A DNA stretch of 64,000 nt from Rhodoferax koreense (lineage in GTDB: Bacteria > Pseudomonadota > Gammaproteobacteria > Burkholderiales > Burkholderiaceae_C), in the NCBI RefSeq assembly GCF_001955695.1, contig NZ_CP019236.1, positions 1,178,001-1,242,000 of the forward strand, written 5' to 3'. The notes beneath the pieces were generated by a model that saw nothing but the letters and a program-made list of their open reading frames with translations, did no database searches and was not told where the DNA came from. Shown here in pieces: positions 1 to 10,600 of this stretch (positions are counted from its first letter, which is position 1; every line of letters starts with the position of its first letter). A program made the translations under genes and the position numbers.

Positions 1-482
1 GTGCCACCCTTTTCATCGGTCAGCATCACCGTCGAACCCGAGGCCTTGGCCGTCAGCGTACCGCCGCTCACGGTCTTGATGGTGGCCATGCCTTTGCCGT
101 CCATGATCATCTTGCTGATTGCCGCTGCATCGAACTTGCCCGCTACCACGTGGTAGGTGAGGATGGTGGTCAGCATCTTCTTGTTTTCGGGCTTGAGCAA
201 GGTATCGACCGTGCCCGCCGGCAGCGCTGCGAAGGCGGCATTGGTCGGCGCGAACACGGTGAACGGTCCTGGGCTCTTGAGCGTCTCCACCAGGCCAGCG
301 GCCTTGACGGCGGCGACCAGGGTGGTGTGGTCCTTGGAGTTGACGGCGTTGTCGATGATGTCCTTGGAAGCCAGCATCGGTGCACCGCCGACCATCACCT
401 GTGCCATAGCAGCGGTGGACGCGGCTGCCAATACGATGGCGGCGGTGATCGAGGCGAATTTCGGGGTCTTGATCGAGATCAT
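1..482 (-). CDS. fasciclin-domain secreted protein (3' end outside window)
   Basis: The reading frame begins at the ATG at 482 and runs off the window edge, so about 160 residues are visible. Residues 1-26 form a signal peptide (basic start, hydrophobic core, AMA-Q cleavage site). The rest matches a single fasciclin (FAS1) domain, with the conserved segment [11 protein letters not shown] near residues 77-87 and the later YHVV motif. FAS1 proteins are secreted or periplasmic adhesion or matrix proteins of mostly unknown ligand. Because a FAS1 domain is about 140 residues, only the extreme C-terminus is probably missing. It is followed on its coding side by the window edge and preceded by chrA on the same strand. 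The family call is firm; the biological role is not. Confidence 0.88.
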   Translation of the reverse strand, partial: MISIKTPKFASITAAIVLAAASTAAMAQVMVGGAPMLASKDIIDNAVNSKDHTTLVAAVKAAGLVETLKSPGPFTVFAPTNAAFAALPAGTVDTLLKPENKKMLTTILTYHVVAGKFDAAAISKMIMDGKGMATIKTVSGGTLTAKASGSTVMLTDEKGG

Positions 483-543
483 ATGAAGCTCCTTGGCGTA
501 ATCAGAAAGCTGCAAAGTGGCAGCTGCCTTCAATACGGCGGCC

Positions 544-577
544 AGGGGCTGATAGATTCAAAAGCCCTGCAGCCCCT
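544..577 (-). terminator. inverted repeat at the end of chrA, possible weak terminator
   Basis: An 8-bp perfect inverted repeat (AGGGGCTG at 544-551 and CAGCCCCT at 570-577) with an 18-nt loop overlaps the chrA stop codon. No T-tract follows on the minus strand, so it is at best a weak or Rho-assisted terminator, or an mRNA 3'-end stabiliser. Confidence 0.25.
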
Positions 578-1922
578 AGGTTTTGGCCACGATTCCGATC
601 ACGGCGCAAATGCCCAGCAGCGGCATCACCCCGAGCTTGAACCTGAACAGCGCAATCGCCGCGCCGATGGCGAGAAGTGCCGACACCACATCGAAATGCC
701 CGCCGAAGCCCTGCGGCCAGAACGTGTGGTACGCGAAGAACATCGCCAGGTTCAGGATCACGCCCACCACCGCGGCGGTGATGGCCGACAGTGGCGCGGT
801 GAAGCCGAGCTTGCCGTGCGTGGCCTCGATGAGCGGGCCGCCGGCCAGGATGAAGATGAACGAGGGCAAGAACGTGAACCAGGTCACCACCGCCGCCGCC
901 AGCGCGCCGCCGGCGAGCAGCGAAGCCGGGCCGAGCACCTGGTGCAGCCAGCCGCCGACGAAGGCCACGAAGGCCACCACCATGATCAGCGGGCCGGGCG
1001 TGGTTTCGCCGAGCGCCAGGCCGTCGATCATCTGCGCGCCCGTGAGCCAGTGGTGCTGCTCCACCGCGCCCTGGTACACATAGGGCAGCACCGCATAGGC
1101 GCCGCCGAAAGTCAGCAGCGCGGCCTTGGTGAAGAACCAGCCCATCTGCGTGAGCGTGTCGGCCAGCCCACGGGTCATCACCAGGGCCGCCATCGCGGCC
1201 AGCCACAGCAGCAGGCCGGTGCCCAGCACTTTCAGCAGGTGGCCGCGCGAGAAGCGTGCATGCGCGGGCGGCGGCGTGTCGTCGTAGATGAGGGCCGCGC
1301 CGTAGTGTTGCTGTTGGCGGCCATGCCCGCCGCCGAGCGCGAACACGCCCGGCGCCCATTTCGCGCCGAAGTGCCCGATGAGACCGGCGGCCAACACCAG
1401 CGCCGGAAAAGGCACGTCGAACGCAAAGATGGCCACGAACGACGCCGCCGCGATGCCCCACATCCACCGGTTCTTCAGCGCCCGGCTGCCGATGCGGTGC
1501 GCGGCGTGGATCACCAGCGCCGTGACCGCGGGTTTGATGCCATAGAAGATGCCCGCGATCAGCGGCACGTCGCCGAAACGCAGGTAGACCCAGGACAGGG
1601 CGATCAGGATCGCCAGCGAAGGCAGCACGAACAACGCCCCGGCGACGATGCCACCGCGCGTGCGGTGCATCAGCCAGCCGATGTAGGTGGCCAGCTGCTG
1701 GGCCTCCGGCCCGGGCAGCAGCATGCAGTAGTTGAGCGCGTGCAGGAAACGCTTTTCGCTGATCCAGCGCCGACGCTCCACGAGTTCGGTGTGCATGATG
1801 GCGATCTGGCCGGCCGGGCCGCCGAAGCTGATGAAACCCAGCTTGAGCCAGAAGAGAAAGGCCTCGGAAAAGGAAACGGCCGGGGGTGGTGTGGTGGTGT
1901 TGACGGGCGTGACGGTGTCCAC
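576..1922 (-). CDS. chrA: chromate transporter, two-domain ChrA family
   Basis: Polytopic inner-membrane protein of the CHR family, which exports chromate or related oxyanions. About 448 residues from a GTG at 1922, the usual length of two-domain ChrA. Each half carries the family signature: the N-half reads FGGPAGQIAIMH and the PGPEAQQLATYIGW segment, and the C-half reads FGGAYAVLPYV and LGETTPGPLIMV. The frame stays open to 2084 without a convincing ATG or Shine-Dalgarno sequence, so GTG 1922 is an estimate; GTG 1949 is an alternative. It is divergent from the DUF1993 gene across about 160 bp. Single-gene chrA is common in Burkholderiales; no chrB-type regulator is adjacent. Resistance function is inferred from family only. 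Confidence 0.9.
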   Translation of the reverse strand: MDTVTPVNTTTPPPAVSFSEAFLFWLKLGFISFGGPAGQIAIMHTELVERRRWISEKRFLHALNYCMLLPGPEAQQLATYIGWLMHRTRGGIVAGALFVLPSLAILIALSWVYLRFGDVPLIAGIFYGIKPAVTALVIHAAHRIGSRALKNRWMWGIAAASFVAIFAFDVPFPALVLAAGLIGHFGAKWAPGVFALGGGHGRQQQHYGAALIYDDTPPPAHARFSRGHLLKVLGTGLLLWLAAMAALVMTRGLADTLTQMGWFFTKAALLTFGGAYAVLPYVYQGAVEQHHWLTGAQMIDGLALGETTPGPLIMVVAFVAFVGGWLHQVLGPASLLAGGALAAAVVTWFTFLPSFIFILAGGPLIEATHGKLGFTAPLSAITAAVVGVILNLAMFFAYHTFWPQGFGGHFDVVSALLAIGAAIALFRFKLGVMPLLGICAVIGIVAKT

Positions 1923-2083
1923 GGGAAATTCCGGTTGAATGGCCAGCACTTGGACGGGACACCGTCTACCTGCGCGCAGGTGGCGCAGGCCGGGAGGCTG
2001 TTTTCCCGATATGCAAATCCTAGCATGGGCGCCAGGCCCTAAACTCATCGGCTTGTCCGTTCTTCCTATCCCCGGAGCCCCCA

Positions 2084-2593
2084 ATGACCATTTCCATGTA
2101 CGCCGCTTCGGTGCCCGTTTTCAAACAGATGCTGGGCGGTTTGAGCGCCGTGCTGCGCAAGGCCGAAGCCCACGCCGCCGAACGCAAGATCGATCCGAAT
2201 GCGCTGCTGCAGGCCCGGCTCTACCCCGACATGTTCCCGCTGCTGCGACAGGTGCAGGTGGCGGCCGATTTCGCCAAGAGCGTGTCGGCCCGTCTGGCCG
2301 GTGTCGACGTGCCGAGGATGGAAGACAGCGAGCTCACGTTCGCCGACCTGCAGGCACGCATCGCCAAGACCCTGGCCTTCATCGGCGGCCTCGCCGCGGC
2401 CGACATCGACGTCGCCAGCGACCGTCAGGTCATGACCCAGGCCGGCACGCCGAAGGAAAAGATCTTCACCGGCCAGTCCTACCTGCTGAACTATGGCCTG
2501 CCGCATTTCTTCTTCCATGTGACCACGGCCTACGACATCCTGCGCCACAACGGCGTGGAAATCGGCAAGAAGGACTACGTGGGCACTTACTGA
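2084..2593 (+). CDS. DUF1993 family protein
   Basis: A 169-residue soluble protein starting at ATG 2084 with a GGAG sequence about 6 nt upstream. The whole length matches the DUF1993 family as I know it: an N-terminal MYAASVPVF segment, a helical middle, and a C-terminal NYGLPHFFFHVTTAYDILRHNG segment containing paired histidines. The fold is thought to be a four-helix DinB-like bundle, but no activity is established. dusC begins 7 nt downstream, so the two are probably co-transcribed, although that tells little about function. Confidence 0.85.
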   Translation: MTISMYAASVPVFKQMLGGLSAVLRKAEAHAAERKIDPNALLQARLYPDMFPLLRQVQVAADFAKSVSARLAGVDVPRMEDSELTFADLQARIAKTLAFIGGLAAADIDVASDRQVMTQAGTPKEKIFTGQSYLLNYGLPHFFFHVTTAYDILRHNGVEIGKKDYVGTY

Positions 2594-2600
2594 TCGCTCC

Positions 2601-3593
2601 ATGCTTTCTCCCCCGGACGCCGCACTGCCGCCGAAAGGTCTTTTGCTGGCCCCGATGGAGGGCCTGCTCGACTTCGTGCTGCGCGACATCCTGACGCGGG
2701 TCGGTGGCATCGACCGCTGCGTGTCGGAGTTCATCCGCGTCACCAACACGCTGCTGCCCGACCGCGTGTTCACACGGGTCATCCCCGAGCTCGAACATGG
2801 CGGCCGCACCTTCGCGGGCGTGCCGGTGCGCGCGCAACTGCTCGGCTCCGATCCCGGTTGGCTGGCGGAGAACGCGGCGCGCCTGGCCCGGCTCGGGCCG
2901 GCCGGCATCGACCTCAATTTCGGCTGCCCGGCCAAGGTGGTGAACCGCCACGGCGGCGGCGCGGCCTTGCTCGACGAGCCCGAACTCGTGGCGCGCATCG
3001 TCGCCGCGGTGCGCCGCGCCGTGCCCGCCGGCATGCCGGTGTCGGCCAAGATGCGGCTCGGCTTCAACGACGGCAGCCGGGCCGTGGAATGCGCGCTGGC
3101 CATGGCCGGCAACGGCGCCGAGGAGTTGGTGGTGCATGCGCGCACCAAGGCCGACGGCTACCGCCCGCCCGCCTATTGGGAGCGCATCCGCGAGATCCGC
3201 GCCGCCGTGGCGGTGCCGGTGGTGGCCAATGGCGAGATCTGGACGGTGGACGACGCGCTGCGGTGCCGCGCCGCATCGGGCAGCAGCCAGTTGATGATCG
3301 GCCGCGGCATGGTGGCCGACCCGGGGCTGGCCCTGGCGATCCGGCGGCACGACGACCTCGGCCTGGCGCCTGCGGAGCCCGTCGTCGCCTGGCCCGGCCT
3401 GCTGCCACTCGTCCGTGATTTCTGGCGACTGGTGTGCGCGCGGCTCGAGCCCAAACAACGCGCGGGCCGGCTCAAGCAGTGGCTCAATTTCCTGCGTCGG
3501 CGTTATCCGGAGGCCGAAGCGGCCTATCTCGCACTGCGCACCGAGACCGACGAGGCACGCATCGGCGCCTGGCTTGCCACAGGCGCTCAGTAA
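2601..3593 (+). CDS. dusC: tRNA-dihydrouridine(16) synthase DusC
   Basis: FMN-dependent flavoenzyme that reduces uridine to dihydrouridine in the tRNA D-loop; the DusC type acts on U16. 330 residues, start ATG 2601, close to E. coli DusC (315). Visible motifs are the N-terminal LLAPMEG, the VRAQLLG strand, the catalytic cysteine in NFGCPAK (Cys109), FMN-contacting Lys150 in SAKMRLG, VVHARTK, and VANGEIW with IGRG near the C-terminal end of the barrel. The LAPMEGLLD and WLAENAARLARLG segments resemble DusC more than DusA or DusB. Its stop overlaps the convergent exonuclease gene by 7 nt. Confidence 0.93.
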   Translation: MLSPPDAALPPKGLLLAPMEGLLDFVLRDILTRVGGIDRCVSEFIRVTNTLLPDRVFTRVIPELEHGGRTFAGVPVRAQLLGSDPGWLAENAARLARLGPAGIDLNFGCPAKVVNRHGGGAALLDEPELVARIVAAVRRAVPAGMPVSAKMRLGFNDGSRAVECALAMAGNGAEELVVHARTKADGYRPPAYWERIREIRAAVAVPVVANGEIWTVDDALRCRAASGSSQLMIGRGMVADPGLALAIRRHDDLGLAPAEPVVAWPGLLPLVRDFWRLVCARLEPKQRAGRLKQWLNFLRRRYPEAEAAYLALRTETDEARIGAWLATGAQ

Positions 3594-4150
3594 GCGCAGT
3601 CGCCGGCCGGGCCTTTCGGTCCGTCCGGGCCGCGCTGGCCGCGCAGCCGCATCAGCGTGAGCTGGAGCACCCGCGCGTCGGTGCTTGCGCGGTGGCGCGG
3701 GCCGCCGATCTCCTGGCGGACCTGCTGCTTCATGTCGTGCCAGCGGTCGGCTTCGCCTTCCTGCAGCAGCGCATGCAGGTTTTCGAGCCTGAAGCCCGGC
3801 GAGAGATCGGCGACGTCGAACAGTGCGCCGACCCAGCTGTAGTCATTGGCCCAGCCATCGGTGTAGACGGTCTGGCCGCGCAGGTGTTCGTTGAGCCATT
3901 GCGCGACTTCGCTGGCCGAGCGCCCCTTGTTGATGGCGGCCTCGCGCGAGATGTGGTGCAGGTGTTCGGCCTCGGGGTCCCAGTGGGTCCAGCCGGGCTC
4001 GGGGCGGATCAGCGTGCAGTAGGTCTTGCCGTCGGGCAGCACATAACCCACTTCGATCGGATAACTGTGCCGACCGAAGCCCGATGCTTCCACGTCCAGC
4101 ACCGTGGGGGCTGGCAGCAGCTCGGTATGGACTTGCGTCATGGCATTCAT
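3587..4150 (-). CDS. DEDDh-family 3'-5' exonuclease
   Basis: 187 residues from ATG 4150 (ATG 4141, three codons later, is an equal alternative). The frame contains the acidic sites of the DEDDh exonuclease superfamily: Asp19 and Glu21 in LDVEASGFG, a central Asp in TDGWANDYSW, and the His153-x4-Asp158 pair near the C-terminus (HRASTD). The family removes nucleotides 3' to 5' using two metal ions. The protein has no other domain, so its substrate (DNA, tRNA ends or small RNA) cannot be told. It converges with dusC and is divergent from the giant-gene operon. Fold and chemistry are well supported. Confidence 0.8.
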   Translation of the reverse strand: MNAMTQVHTELLPAPTVLDVEASGFGRHSYPIEVGYVLPDGKTYCTLIRPEPGWTHWDPEAEHLHHISREAAINKGRSASEVAQWLNEHLRGQTVYTDGWANDYSWVGALFDVADLSPGFRLENLHALLQEGEADRWHDMKQQVRQEIGGPRHRASTDARVLQLTLMRLRGQRGPDGPKGPAGDCAY

Positions 4151-4378
4151 TCCGGATGATAAGCATCCACCGTGCCAGACTGCACCTCGCGTAATCCCGC
4201 ATATCCCCAGGATGGGGGATCGTCCGCGTCGCCGATGCACGAAATTGTTTCAATTTGCCACCACGCGTTGACATGCCGTGCGCGCTGCTCAAGGATCGAG
4301 CCCCTCGCGGACGACCGACAGCCCGAACCAGGCCGGAACAAGACAGCGAAAGATGCGCGAGGCAACCGGGAGGAGCGC

Positions 4379-7300
4379 ATGACCAAACCCGACAAGGTCT
4401 TCAGGCAGGCCTACGACTGGTACCGTGGCGCGGTGACCAAGGCCGTGGCCGGCCTGCCCGCGGCGCAGCAGGCGCAGGCCGAACAGTTGCTCTGGCAGAT
4501 GCTGGGCTTGTTGCAGTCCGACCAGCCGCCACCCGACGACCCCGACCTCGAAGCCTTCAAGGACGCGGGTGGCGCGGCCGAATCGCTGGCCGTGGCCGCG
4601 CAGATCGTGGCCGAGGTGCTGGCCGCACTCGAACTCGTGAAAAAGGCCGTGGACGGCCTGCAGGGCGGCAACCCGGGTGCCGCGCTGGCGGTGGTGGTGC
4701 CGGTGTTCCAGCAGGTGCAGCGGCTGAGCCAGGGCGTCGCCGGCAGCCGTTACCCCAGCGCCTTCAGCCTTGGCAAGATGCTGCTCACGCTGAGTGGTGA
4801 TGCCCAGGTGGAGAACCCGGCCGCGGGCCAAAAGGCCGAGCAGCTCGCGCGGTTGCTCGGCGCGGCCAGCGCGGCCGACATCGACGACACCCAGGCGGCG
4901 CTCGGCTGGCTCGCGCTGCTGGTGGGCTGCATGATCGACCGCTCCTTCACCGCGCCTTCGGCCGACACCGCCACGGCGATGGTGGTCGGCGCATTGCCGC
5001 CGTTGCCTGTGTTGCCCCATGTCGTGTTGCCGTTCAAGGCGCCTGGCCTGCCGCCGGGCGCGGGCATCGACCTGGCGTTCAACACCAGCGCACCGATCGG
5101 CGTGCAGGCGCAGCTCGCACTCGGCTTCGACAAGAGTCAGTCGATCGACGGCCAGGATTTCGTGCTTGCGCTCAAGGCCAGCGCCGGTGTCACCAGCTTC
5201 CTGCCGGTGCTGCCACCCGGGCGGGTGCAGGTCAGCGGCGACTTCGAGTTCGGCATCGACCTCTCGCGCAAGAAGGAGGCCGGTGCACTCGTGCTCGGCC
5301 CCTTCCATGGTGCGAGCCTGAAGATCGGCGAGATCGGCATCGGCCTGGTGCTGAAGAACGGCGCGCCGAGCCTGAACTTCTTCGCGCGCAAGGGCCGGGC
5401 CCAGCTCGTACCCGAAGACGCGTTCCTGAAGCTCGTGCTCGGCGAAGGCATCGCGCTCGACTTTGCCATCGAGGCCCAGGCCGACCAGTTCGGCAAGCTG
5501 CGTCTGAAGAACGGCTCAGGCCTGCGTGCCAGCCTGCCCGTGCCCACGCTGCCCACGGGGCCGTTCAAGCTGCAGCTCATCAATCTCGGCCTCGAGCCGG
5601 TGGGCGGCAGCTTCCTGCACCTCAACACCGAACTCTCGGCCTCGTTCGGCGTGGACCTGGGGCCGTTCCAGGCGGCGATCGACCGGCTCGGTCTGCTGGT
5701 CGAACTGGACTTCAGCGCGGGTGCGCCATCACTGGCCTTCGCGTTCAAGCCGCCCAGCGGCATCGGCCTGAGCCTGGACGCGGGCATCGTCCAGGGCGGC
5801 GGCTACCTGTACGTGGACCCGGCGCGCGGCGAATACGCGGGCGTGCTCGAACTGAAGCTCATGGCCATCGGCGTCAAGGCCATCGCCATCCTCAGCACCA
5901 AGACCGAGGCCGGCTTCTCGCTGCTGCTGCTGATCTACGGCCAGTTCCCGGCCATCCAGCTGTCGTTCGGCTTCACGCTCACCGGTGTCGGCGGTCTCAT
6001 CGGCGTGCAGCACACGGTGGACACGCAGGCCTTGTCGCGGGGCCTGGGCAACGGCTCGCTCGACGCCATCCTGTTCCCGGCGAATCCGGTGGGCGATGCG
6101 CCGAAGATCATTGCCACGCTGCGCACGCTGTTCCCGGTGAAGAAGGGCGGCTTCGTCATCGGCCCGATGCTGGAGCTCGGCTGGGGCACGCCGAGCCTGG
6201 TCACGGTGCGCATGGGGCTGTTGATCGCGCCCACCGAAGGCGCGATCGTGATCCTGGGCCAGGTCATCGTGCAGCTGCCGCCGCTGGTCGACGCCGGCCT
6301 GGCGCTGCTGCGGCTGCAGCTCGACTTCGTGGGCTCGGTGGTGCTGAGTCCGCTGGCCATCGCCTTCGACGCCAAGCTGCGCGATTCGCGCGTGGTGTTC
6401 ATCACGCTGACCGGGCAGTTCGCGTTCCGCGCGCGCTTCGGCGACCAGCCGACCTTCCTCATCAGCGCCGGCGGCTTCCACCCGCGCTTCAAGGAAGTGC
6501 CGTCCGACATTCCTGCGCCTTTCGAGCGCGTGGGCGCGGCCTTCGACATCGGCATCATCGGCGTATCGTTCAAGGGTTACTTCGCCATCACCTCGGCCAC
6601 CGTGCAGGCCGGCTCGGAACTCAAGGTCTGGGCCGACCTCGGCGTGGCCAGCATCGAGGGCGGCTGGGGCTTCGACGCCATCTGCTACCTGCAGCCGCGT
6701 TTCTACTTCGAAGTCGACCTGCGCGCCTACCTTGAGGTGCATGTGTTCGGCATGGACTTCGCAGCGATCCGCATCGAAGGCTCGCTCGCCGGCCCGGGCC
6801 GCTGGCGCATTGCTGGCCGCGGCGTGGTGGAGCTGCCGCTGCTGCCCGACGTGGACATCCACATCGACGAAGCCTGGGGCACGGACCGCAACACGCCCGT
6901 CGTCACCATTCCGTTGGCGGAAAAGCTGGCGGCCGAGATCGGTGCCGCCGGCAACTGGAGCGCGCAACTGCCGCAGGGCGGCGAGGCCTGCGTCACGGTG
7001 GCGAAGATCGAGGGCGTGGCCGGCCTGCTGGCGCATCCGCTGGGCACGCTGGTGTTCCAGCAGAAGCTGGTACCGCTCGAGCTGCGGCTGGCCAAGGTCA
7101 GCGGCAGCCGGATCGCGGGCGCGAACGAATACTTCGGGCCGGCGCTGGTGTTGTCCCAGGGCGCGGAGGCCGAGCCTGCAGGGCAGGAGGTGCAGCCGCG
7201 GCAGGACTTCTTTGCCGCGGCGCAGTTCCTGGAGATGTCGGAGGCGGACCGTCTGGCCAAGCCTTCGTTCGAGGCCTTCGACGCGGGTTATGCGCTGCGC

Positions 7301-7681
7301 GACAGCGACTACGCATTCGGTGCCGCCGTAGCCCAGCCGCTGCAGTACGAGGAGGCCGATCTCGGTGCCGACGAACCCGTGCGGCGCAAGCTGCGCCACC
7401 GCGGCCTGGCGAGCTACCTGGAAGGCACCCAGGGCCCCATGCTGCAGTTCGGCGCGGCCGGCCGCTCCAGGCTGCGCGACAAGGCGCTGGCGCAACCAGC
7501 GCTCAAGGCGCCGCTGGCGGTGAAACCGGCGCCGGTCACGGTGGCCGACAAGAGCAGCCTCGCGCCGGTGACGGCTGCCGGCGTGCAGCACAGCGTGTGG
7601 CAGGCGGCGCAGGGCCTTGCCGGCATGACCAACGTCGCCGGTCAACAACTGCAAGTGGTCGAGCTGGCCGAACTCGGCTGA
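4379..7681 (+). CDS. giant operon gene 1: DUF6603-like large protein of unknown function
   Basis: 1100 residues from ATG 4379, chosen because a GGGAGGAG sequence lies 4 nt upstream; the frame is open back to 4172 but without other signals. No signal peptide or clear membrane segment is seen. Residues about 1-200 are helical and alanine/glutamine-rich. About 210-850 is a long stretch of alternating hydrophobic beta strands with many Gly and Asp turns, including LTGVGGLIGVQHTVDTQAL, SLDAILFPANPV and GFVIGPMLELGWGTPSL. From memory this middle part matches the region Pfam calls DUF6603; I could not search. The C-terminal 250 residues are less ordered and Ala/Pro-rich. It leads an array of four large genes spaced 12, 11 and 19 nt, so the products probably act together. 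No enzymatic motif is recognised. Confidence 0.85.
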   Translation: MTKPDKVFRQAYDWYRGAVTKAVAGLPAAQQAQAEQLLWQMLGLLQSDQPPPDDPDLEAFKDAGGAAESLAVAAQIVAEVLAALELVKKAVDGLQGGNPGAALAVVVPVFQQVQRLSQGVAGSRYPSAFSLGKMLLTLSGDAQVENPAAGQKAEQLARLLGAASAADIDDTQAALGWLALLVGCMIDRSFTAPSADTATAMVVGALPPLPVLPHVVLPFKAPGLPPGAGIDLAFNTSAPIGVQAQLALGFDKSQSIDGQDFVLALKASAGVTSFLPVLPPGRVQVSGDFEFGIDLSRKKEAGALVLGPFHGASLKIGEIGIGLVLKNGAPSLNFFARKGRAQLVPEDAFLKLVLGEGIALDFAIEAQADQFGKLRLKNGSGLRASLPVPTLPTGPFKLQLINLGLEPVGGSFLHLNTELSASFGVDLGPFQAAIDRLGLLVELDFSAGAPSLAFAFKPPSGIGLSLDAGIVQGGGYLYVDPARGEYAGVLELKLMAIGVKAIAILSTKTEAGFSLLLLIYGQFPAIQLSFGFTLTGVGGLIGVQHTVDTQALSRGLGNGSLDAILFPANPVGDAPKIIATLRTLFPVKKGGFVIGPMLELGWGTPSLVTVRMGLLIAPTEGAIVILGQVIVQLPPLVDAGLALLRLQLDFVGSVVLSPLAIAFDAKLRDSRVVFITLTGQFAFRARFGDQPTFLISAGGFHPRFKEVPSDIPAPFERVGAAFDIGIIGVSFKGYFAITSATVQAGSELKVWADLGVASIEGGWGFDAICYLQPRFYFEVDLRAYLEVHVFGMDFAAIRIEGSLAGPGRWRIAGRGVVELPLLPDVDIHIDEAWGTDRNTPVVTIPLAEKLAAEIGAAGNWSAQLPQGGEACVTVAKIEGVAGLLAHPLGTLVFQQKLVPLELRLAKVSGSRIAGANEYFGPALVLSQGAEAEPAGQEVQPRQDFFAAAQFLEMSEADRLAKPSFEAFDAGYALRDSDYAFGAAVAQPLQYEEADLGADEPVRRKLRHRGLASYLEGTQGPMLQFGAAGRSRLRDKALAQPALKAPLAVKPAPVTVADKSSLAPVTAAGVQHSVWQAAQGLAGMTNVAGQQLQVVELAELG

Positions 7682-7693
7682 AGGGAGCGCAAC

Positions 7694-10600
7694 ATGACCA
7701 TTGCCTACCAGTTCCTGCCCTGGGCCCGGCGCGGCCTCGCGCGTGCGCACCAGGCCGCCGACGGCGCGGGGCCGCTGCCCGCGCGGGCGCGCATCACGGT
7801 CGGCCTCACGCTGCAGGCGCGGCAGGACGGCGTGCCCGCCGCGGCCGTGGCGGGCGGCATCGACCTGAGCGTCTATGGCCCGGGCGACGTGATCGGCATC
7901 GACCCGCGCCTGGTGGTGCGCACCGATCCGCCGGCCAACGTCCGCAACTTCGAGCCCAACTACCTGGCGGTCATCGATTTCGATCCGCCGGACTTCCCCT
8001 GGATGATGACGCCGGCGCGTGCCGATGCGGCCCAGCGCCTGCGCCCCTGGCTCGCGCTGGTGGTGCTGCGGCGCGATGCGGTGGCCTTGCCGCGCCTGCT
8101 GCCCGGCGCGCCTTTGCCGGCCTTGTCGCTCACGGCGGCGCAGGTCGGTAGCGAACTGCCGGACCTCCAGGACGCGGCCCTGTGGGCCCACGCGCAGGCG
8201 CTCACCACCCGCGGCGTGGGCGACGTGGCCGGCCTTGCGCTGGAGCTGCGCCAATCGCCCGAGCGCAACATCTCGCGCCTGGTCTGCCCGCGCCGCCTGG
8301 AGCCGCGCACCGCCTATATCGCCTGCGTGGTGCCGGCCTTCGATGTGGGCGTGCAGCGCGGCCTGGGTCTGCCGGTGGCCGCCGACGCCCGGCTCGGCCC
8401 GGCCTGGCACCGTGACGCGCCAAGCGCGATGGACCTGCCCGTGTATTACCACTGGGAGTTCGGCACCGGCCCGGTCGGCGACATCGAAACCCTGGCGCGC
8501 CGCATCAAGACGCCCGACAAATACCGCAACGACGCCGAGCTGCTGGCCCAGCTCGACCACATCGGCGAGCTGCCCGTGGCCGTGGATGGCGACCACCTGC
8601 TGTTCGAAGGGGCGCGGCCGGGGCAGACCATCTTCGAAGGCGCGCTGGTGTCGCTCGACTTCGCGCCCGCGGCGCCCGAGCCGACGGTAGCGCAGAAGCT
8701 CGAAGGCATGCTCAACAGCGGGCAGGACCTGGCCTCGGCCGGCACGCCCAAGCCGGCCAAGGTGCCCACGCTGTCGCCGCCGATCTATGGCGAGTTCCCC
8801 GCGCGGCGCCACGCGGTGCAGCGCGGCCAGGTCGGCATGCGCTGGCTCGACCAGCTGAACCTGCAGCCGCGCTACCGGCTGGCCGCCGGCTGGGGCGCGG
8901 AACTGGTGCGCCGCAACCAGGACGAATTCATGCAGGCCGCGTGGGAGCAGGTCGGTGAGGTGCTGGCCGCCGAGCGCGCGTTCTCGCTGAGCCGCCTGTC
9001 GCGCGACGTGTTGCAGGCCATCGAGCGGCGCCACCTGGCCAAGCTGCCGGACCACCGGTTGATGGCGCTGCTGGCGCCGGCGCGCGCGCGGCTCAAGCTG
9101 CAGGAGAGCCTCAGCCTGTACGGCCGCATCGAGGCCGCGACCCTGCCCGAGGAACTGTTCGACGGTGCCATGCGGCGCTTTGCCGCCCCCACGCGCCAGA
9201 CGCTGCGCATGGCCTTGTGGCGCGGGCGCCAGCTCGGCCTGCCGAACGTGGCCACGCAGATGCAGGGCCTGGTCAACCTGTTCGCCAATGCGGCGAGCCA
9301 GGTGGCGCAGGTCGACCCGAACCGCTTCGTGCCCGACGGGCTGATGGGCAGCCGTTCGTTCGACGACATCCCGCTGCCGGCCGACCTGGATGCCGTGGTC
9401 GATCTCGCGCCCTACACCGGCCTCACCGAGACCCTCACCGGCCACGAGATCGTGCGCATCCGCGACGGCATCGCGGCCGCGCGACAACAGGCCGCTGTCA
9501 GCAAGCGCACCGCGCCGAAGATGGGCGACGTTTGGCACACCGGCATCCTCACCGAGACGCACACGCTGCGCATTGCCGCACTGCAGCGCGCGGCCGGCCG
9601 GCACCTGGACGTGGCCGAGGTCGACCAGCTCGTGAAGCAGGTGAGCAAGCCCGGCGCCGAAGGCGTGCTGCTGAGCGTGGCACCGGAAGGCGCGGTCACG
9701 GCGCAGGCGATGAGGATCGATGGTCGCAACGGCAACCTGAAGCTCATGGGCCGCGCCGTCGGCATGCGCGGCCAGGGCCCCGCGCCCCGCGCCATCGCCA
9801 AGGGTGCGCTCGGCGCGGTGCCGGTGCGTGCATTGCGCCAGTATGGCAACGCGGCGGTGTTCGCCAGCCTGCCCAGCGGTGCGCTGGGGCAGGGCGCCGA
9901 GGCCGTGGTGATCAAGGTGGGCGCACCGGGCCGCTTCGAGCCGGCCGACGCCGCGCCGGCGCCCGAGGCTCTGCCCACCATCACCCTGCCACCCGCCGAG
10001 AAGCGCCGGGCGGTGGTCGGCCGGTATGCGCAGGCCTTCAAGGACTACCAGGCCCGGGCCGTCGATCCGTTCGAGGCGCTGCAGGTCAGCATCGCGCCGC
10101 TGGACTTCGCCCTGGCGCCGTCCACGGCACAGGCGCGCGCGCGCATCGATCCGGCGCAGACCGTGCCGGCGCGGCTGGCCTCCACGCTTGCGCTCGGCGG
10201 CCAGAGCGTGGCCTGGAATGCCGCAACCGGCCTGGCCAACCCCTTCCTCTCGACCCGGCTCGACACGGCCTTCCTGGCCAGCATGCGCTACGTCGTACCG
10301 CGCCAGTGGGACCGCGTGATGGCCTTCCCGCATCTCGCCATGCCGCTGGCGCGCAAGCTCGAGTTGTTCGCGCCCGAGGTGTTCCTGCCCGGTGTCGGTG
10401 TGTTGCCCGACGACTTCATCATGGCCGTGAAGACCAACCCACGCTTCGTCGAGGCGCTGATGGTCGGCGCGAACCACGAGATGGGCCGCGAACTGCTGTG
10501 GCAGGGCTTCCCCACCGACCAGCGCGGCACGCCGTTCCAGCACTTCTGGCAGCGGCTGGACGGCGGGGTCGACATCGATTTCATCCACACCTGGCAGCAG

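Noticed and set aside
150..2042. 630-residue plus-strand frame across the fasciclin gene and chrA
   Set aside because: Low-complexity Arg/His/Gln/Gly product; chrA and fasciclin motifs read clearly on the other strand.
4268..4296. TTGACA at 4268-4273 as the promoter of the giant operon
   Set aside because: The best -10 candidate at the right distance matches only three of six bases, so I do not annotate it.
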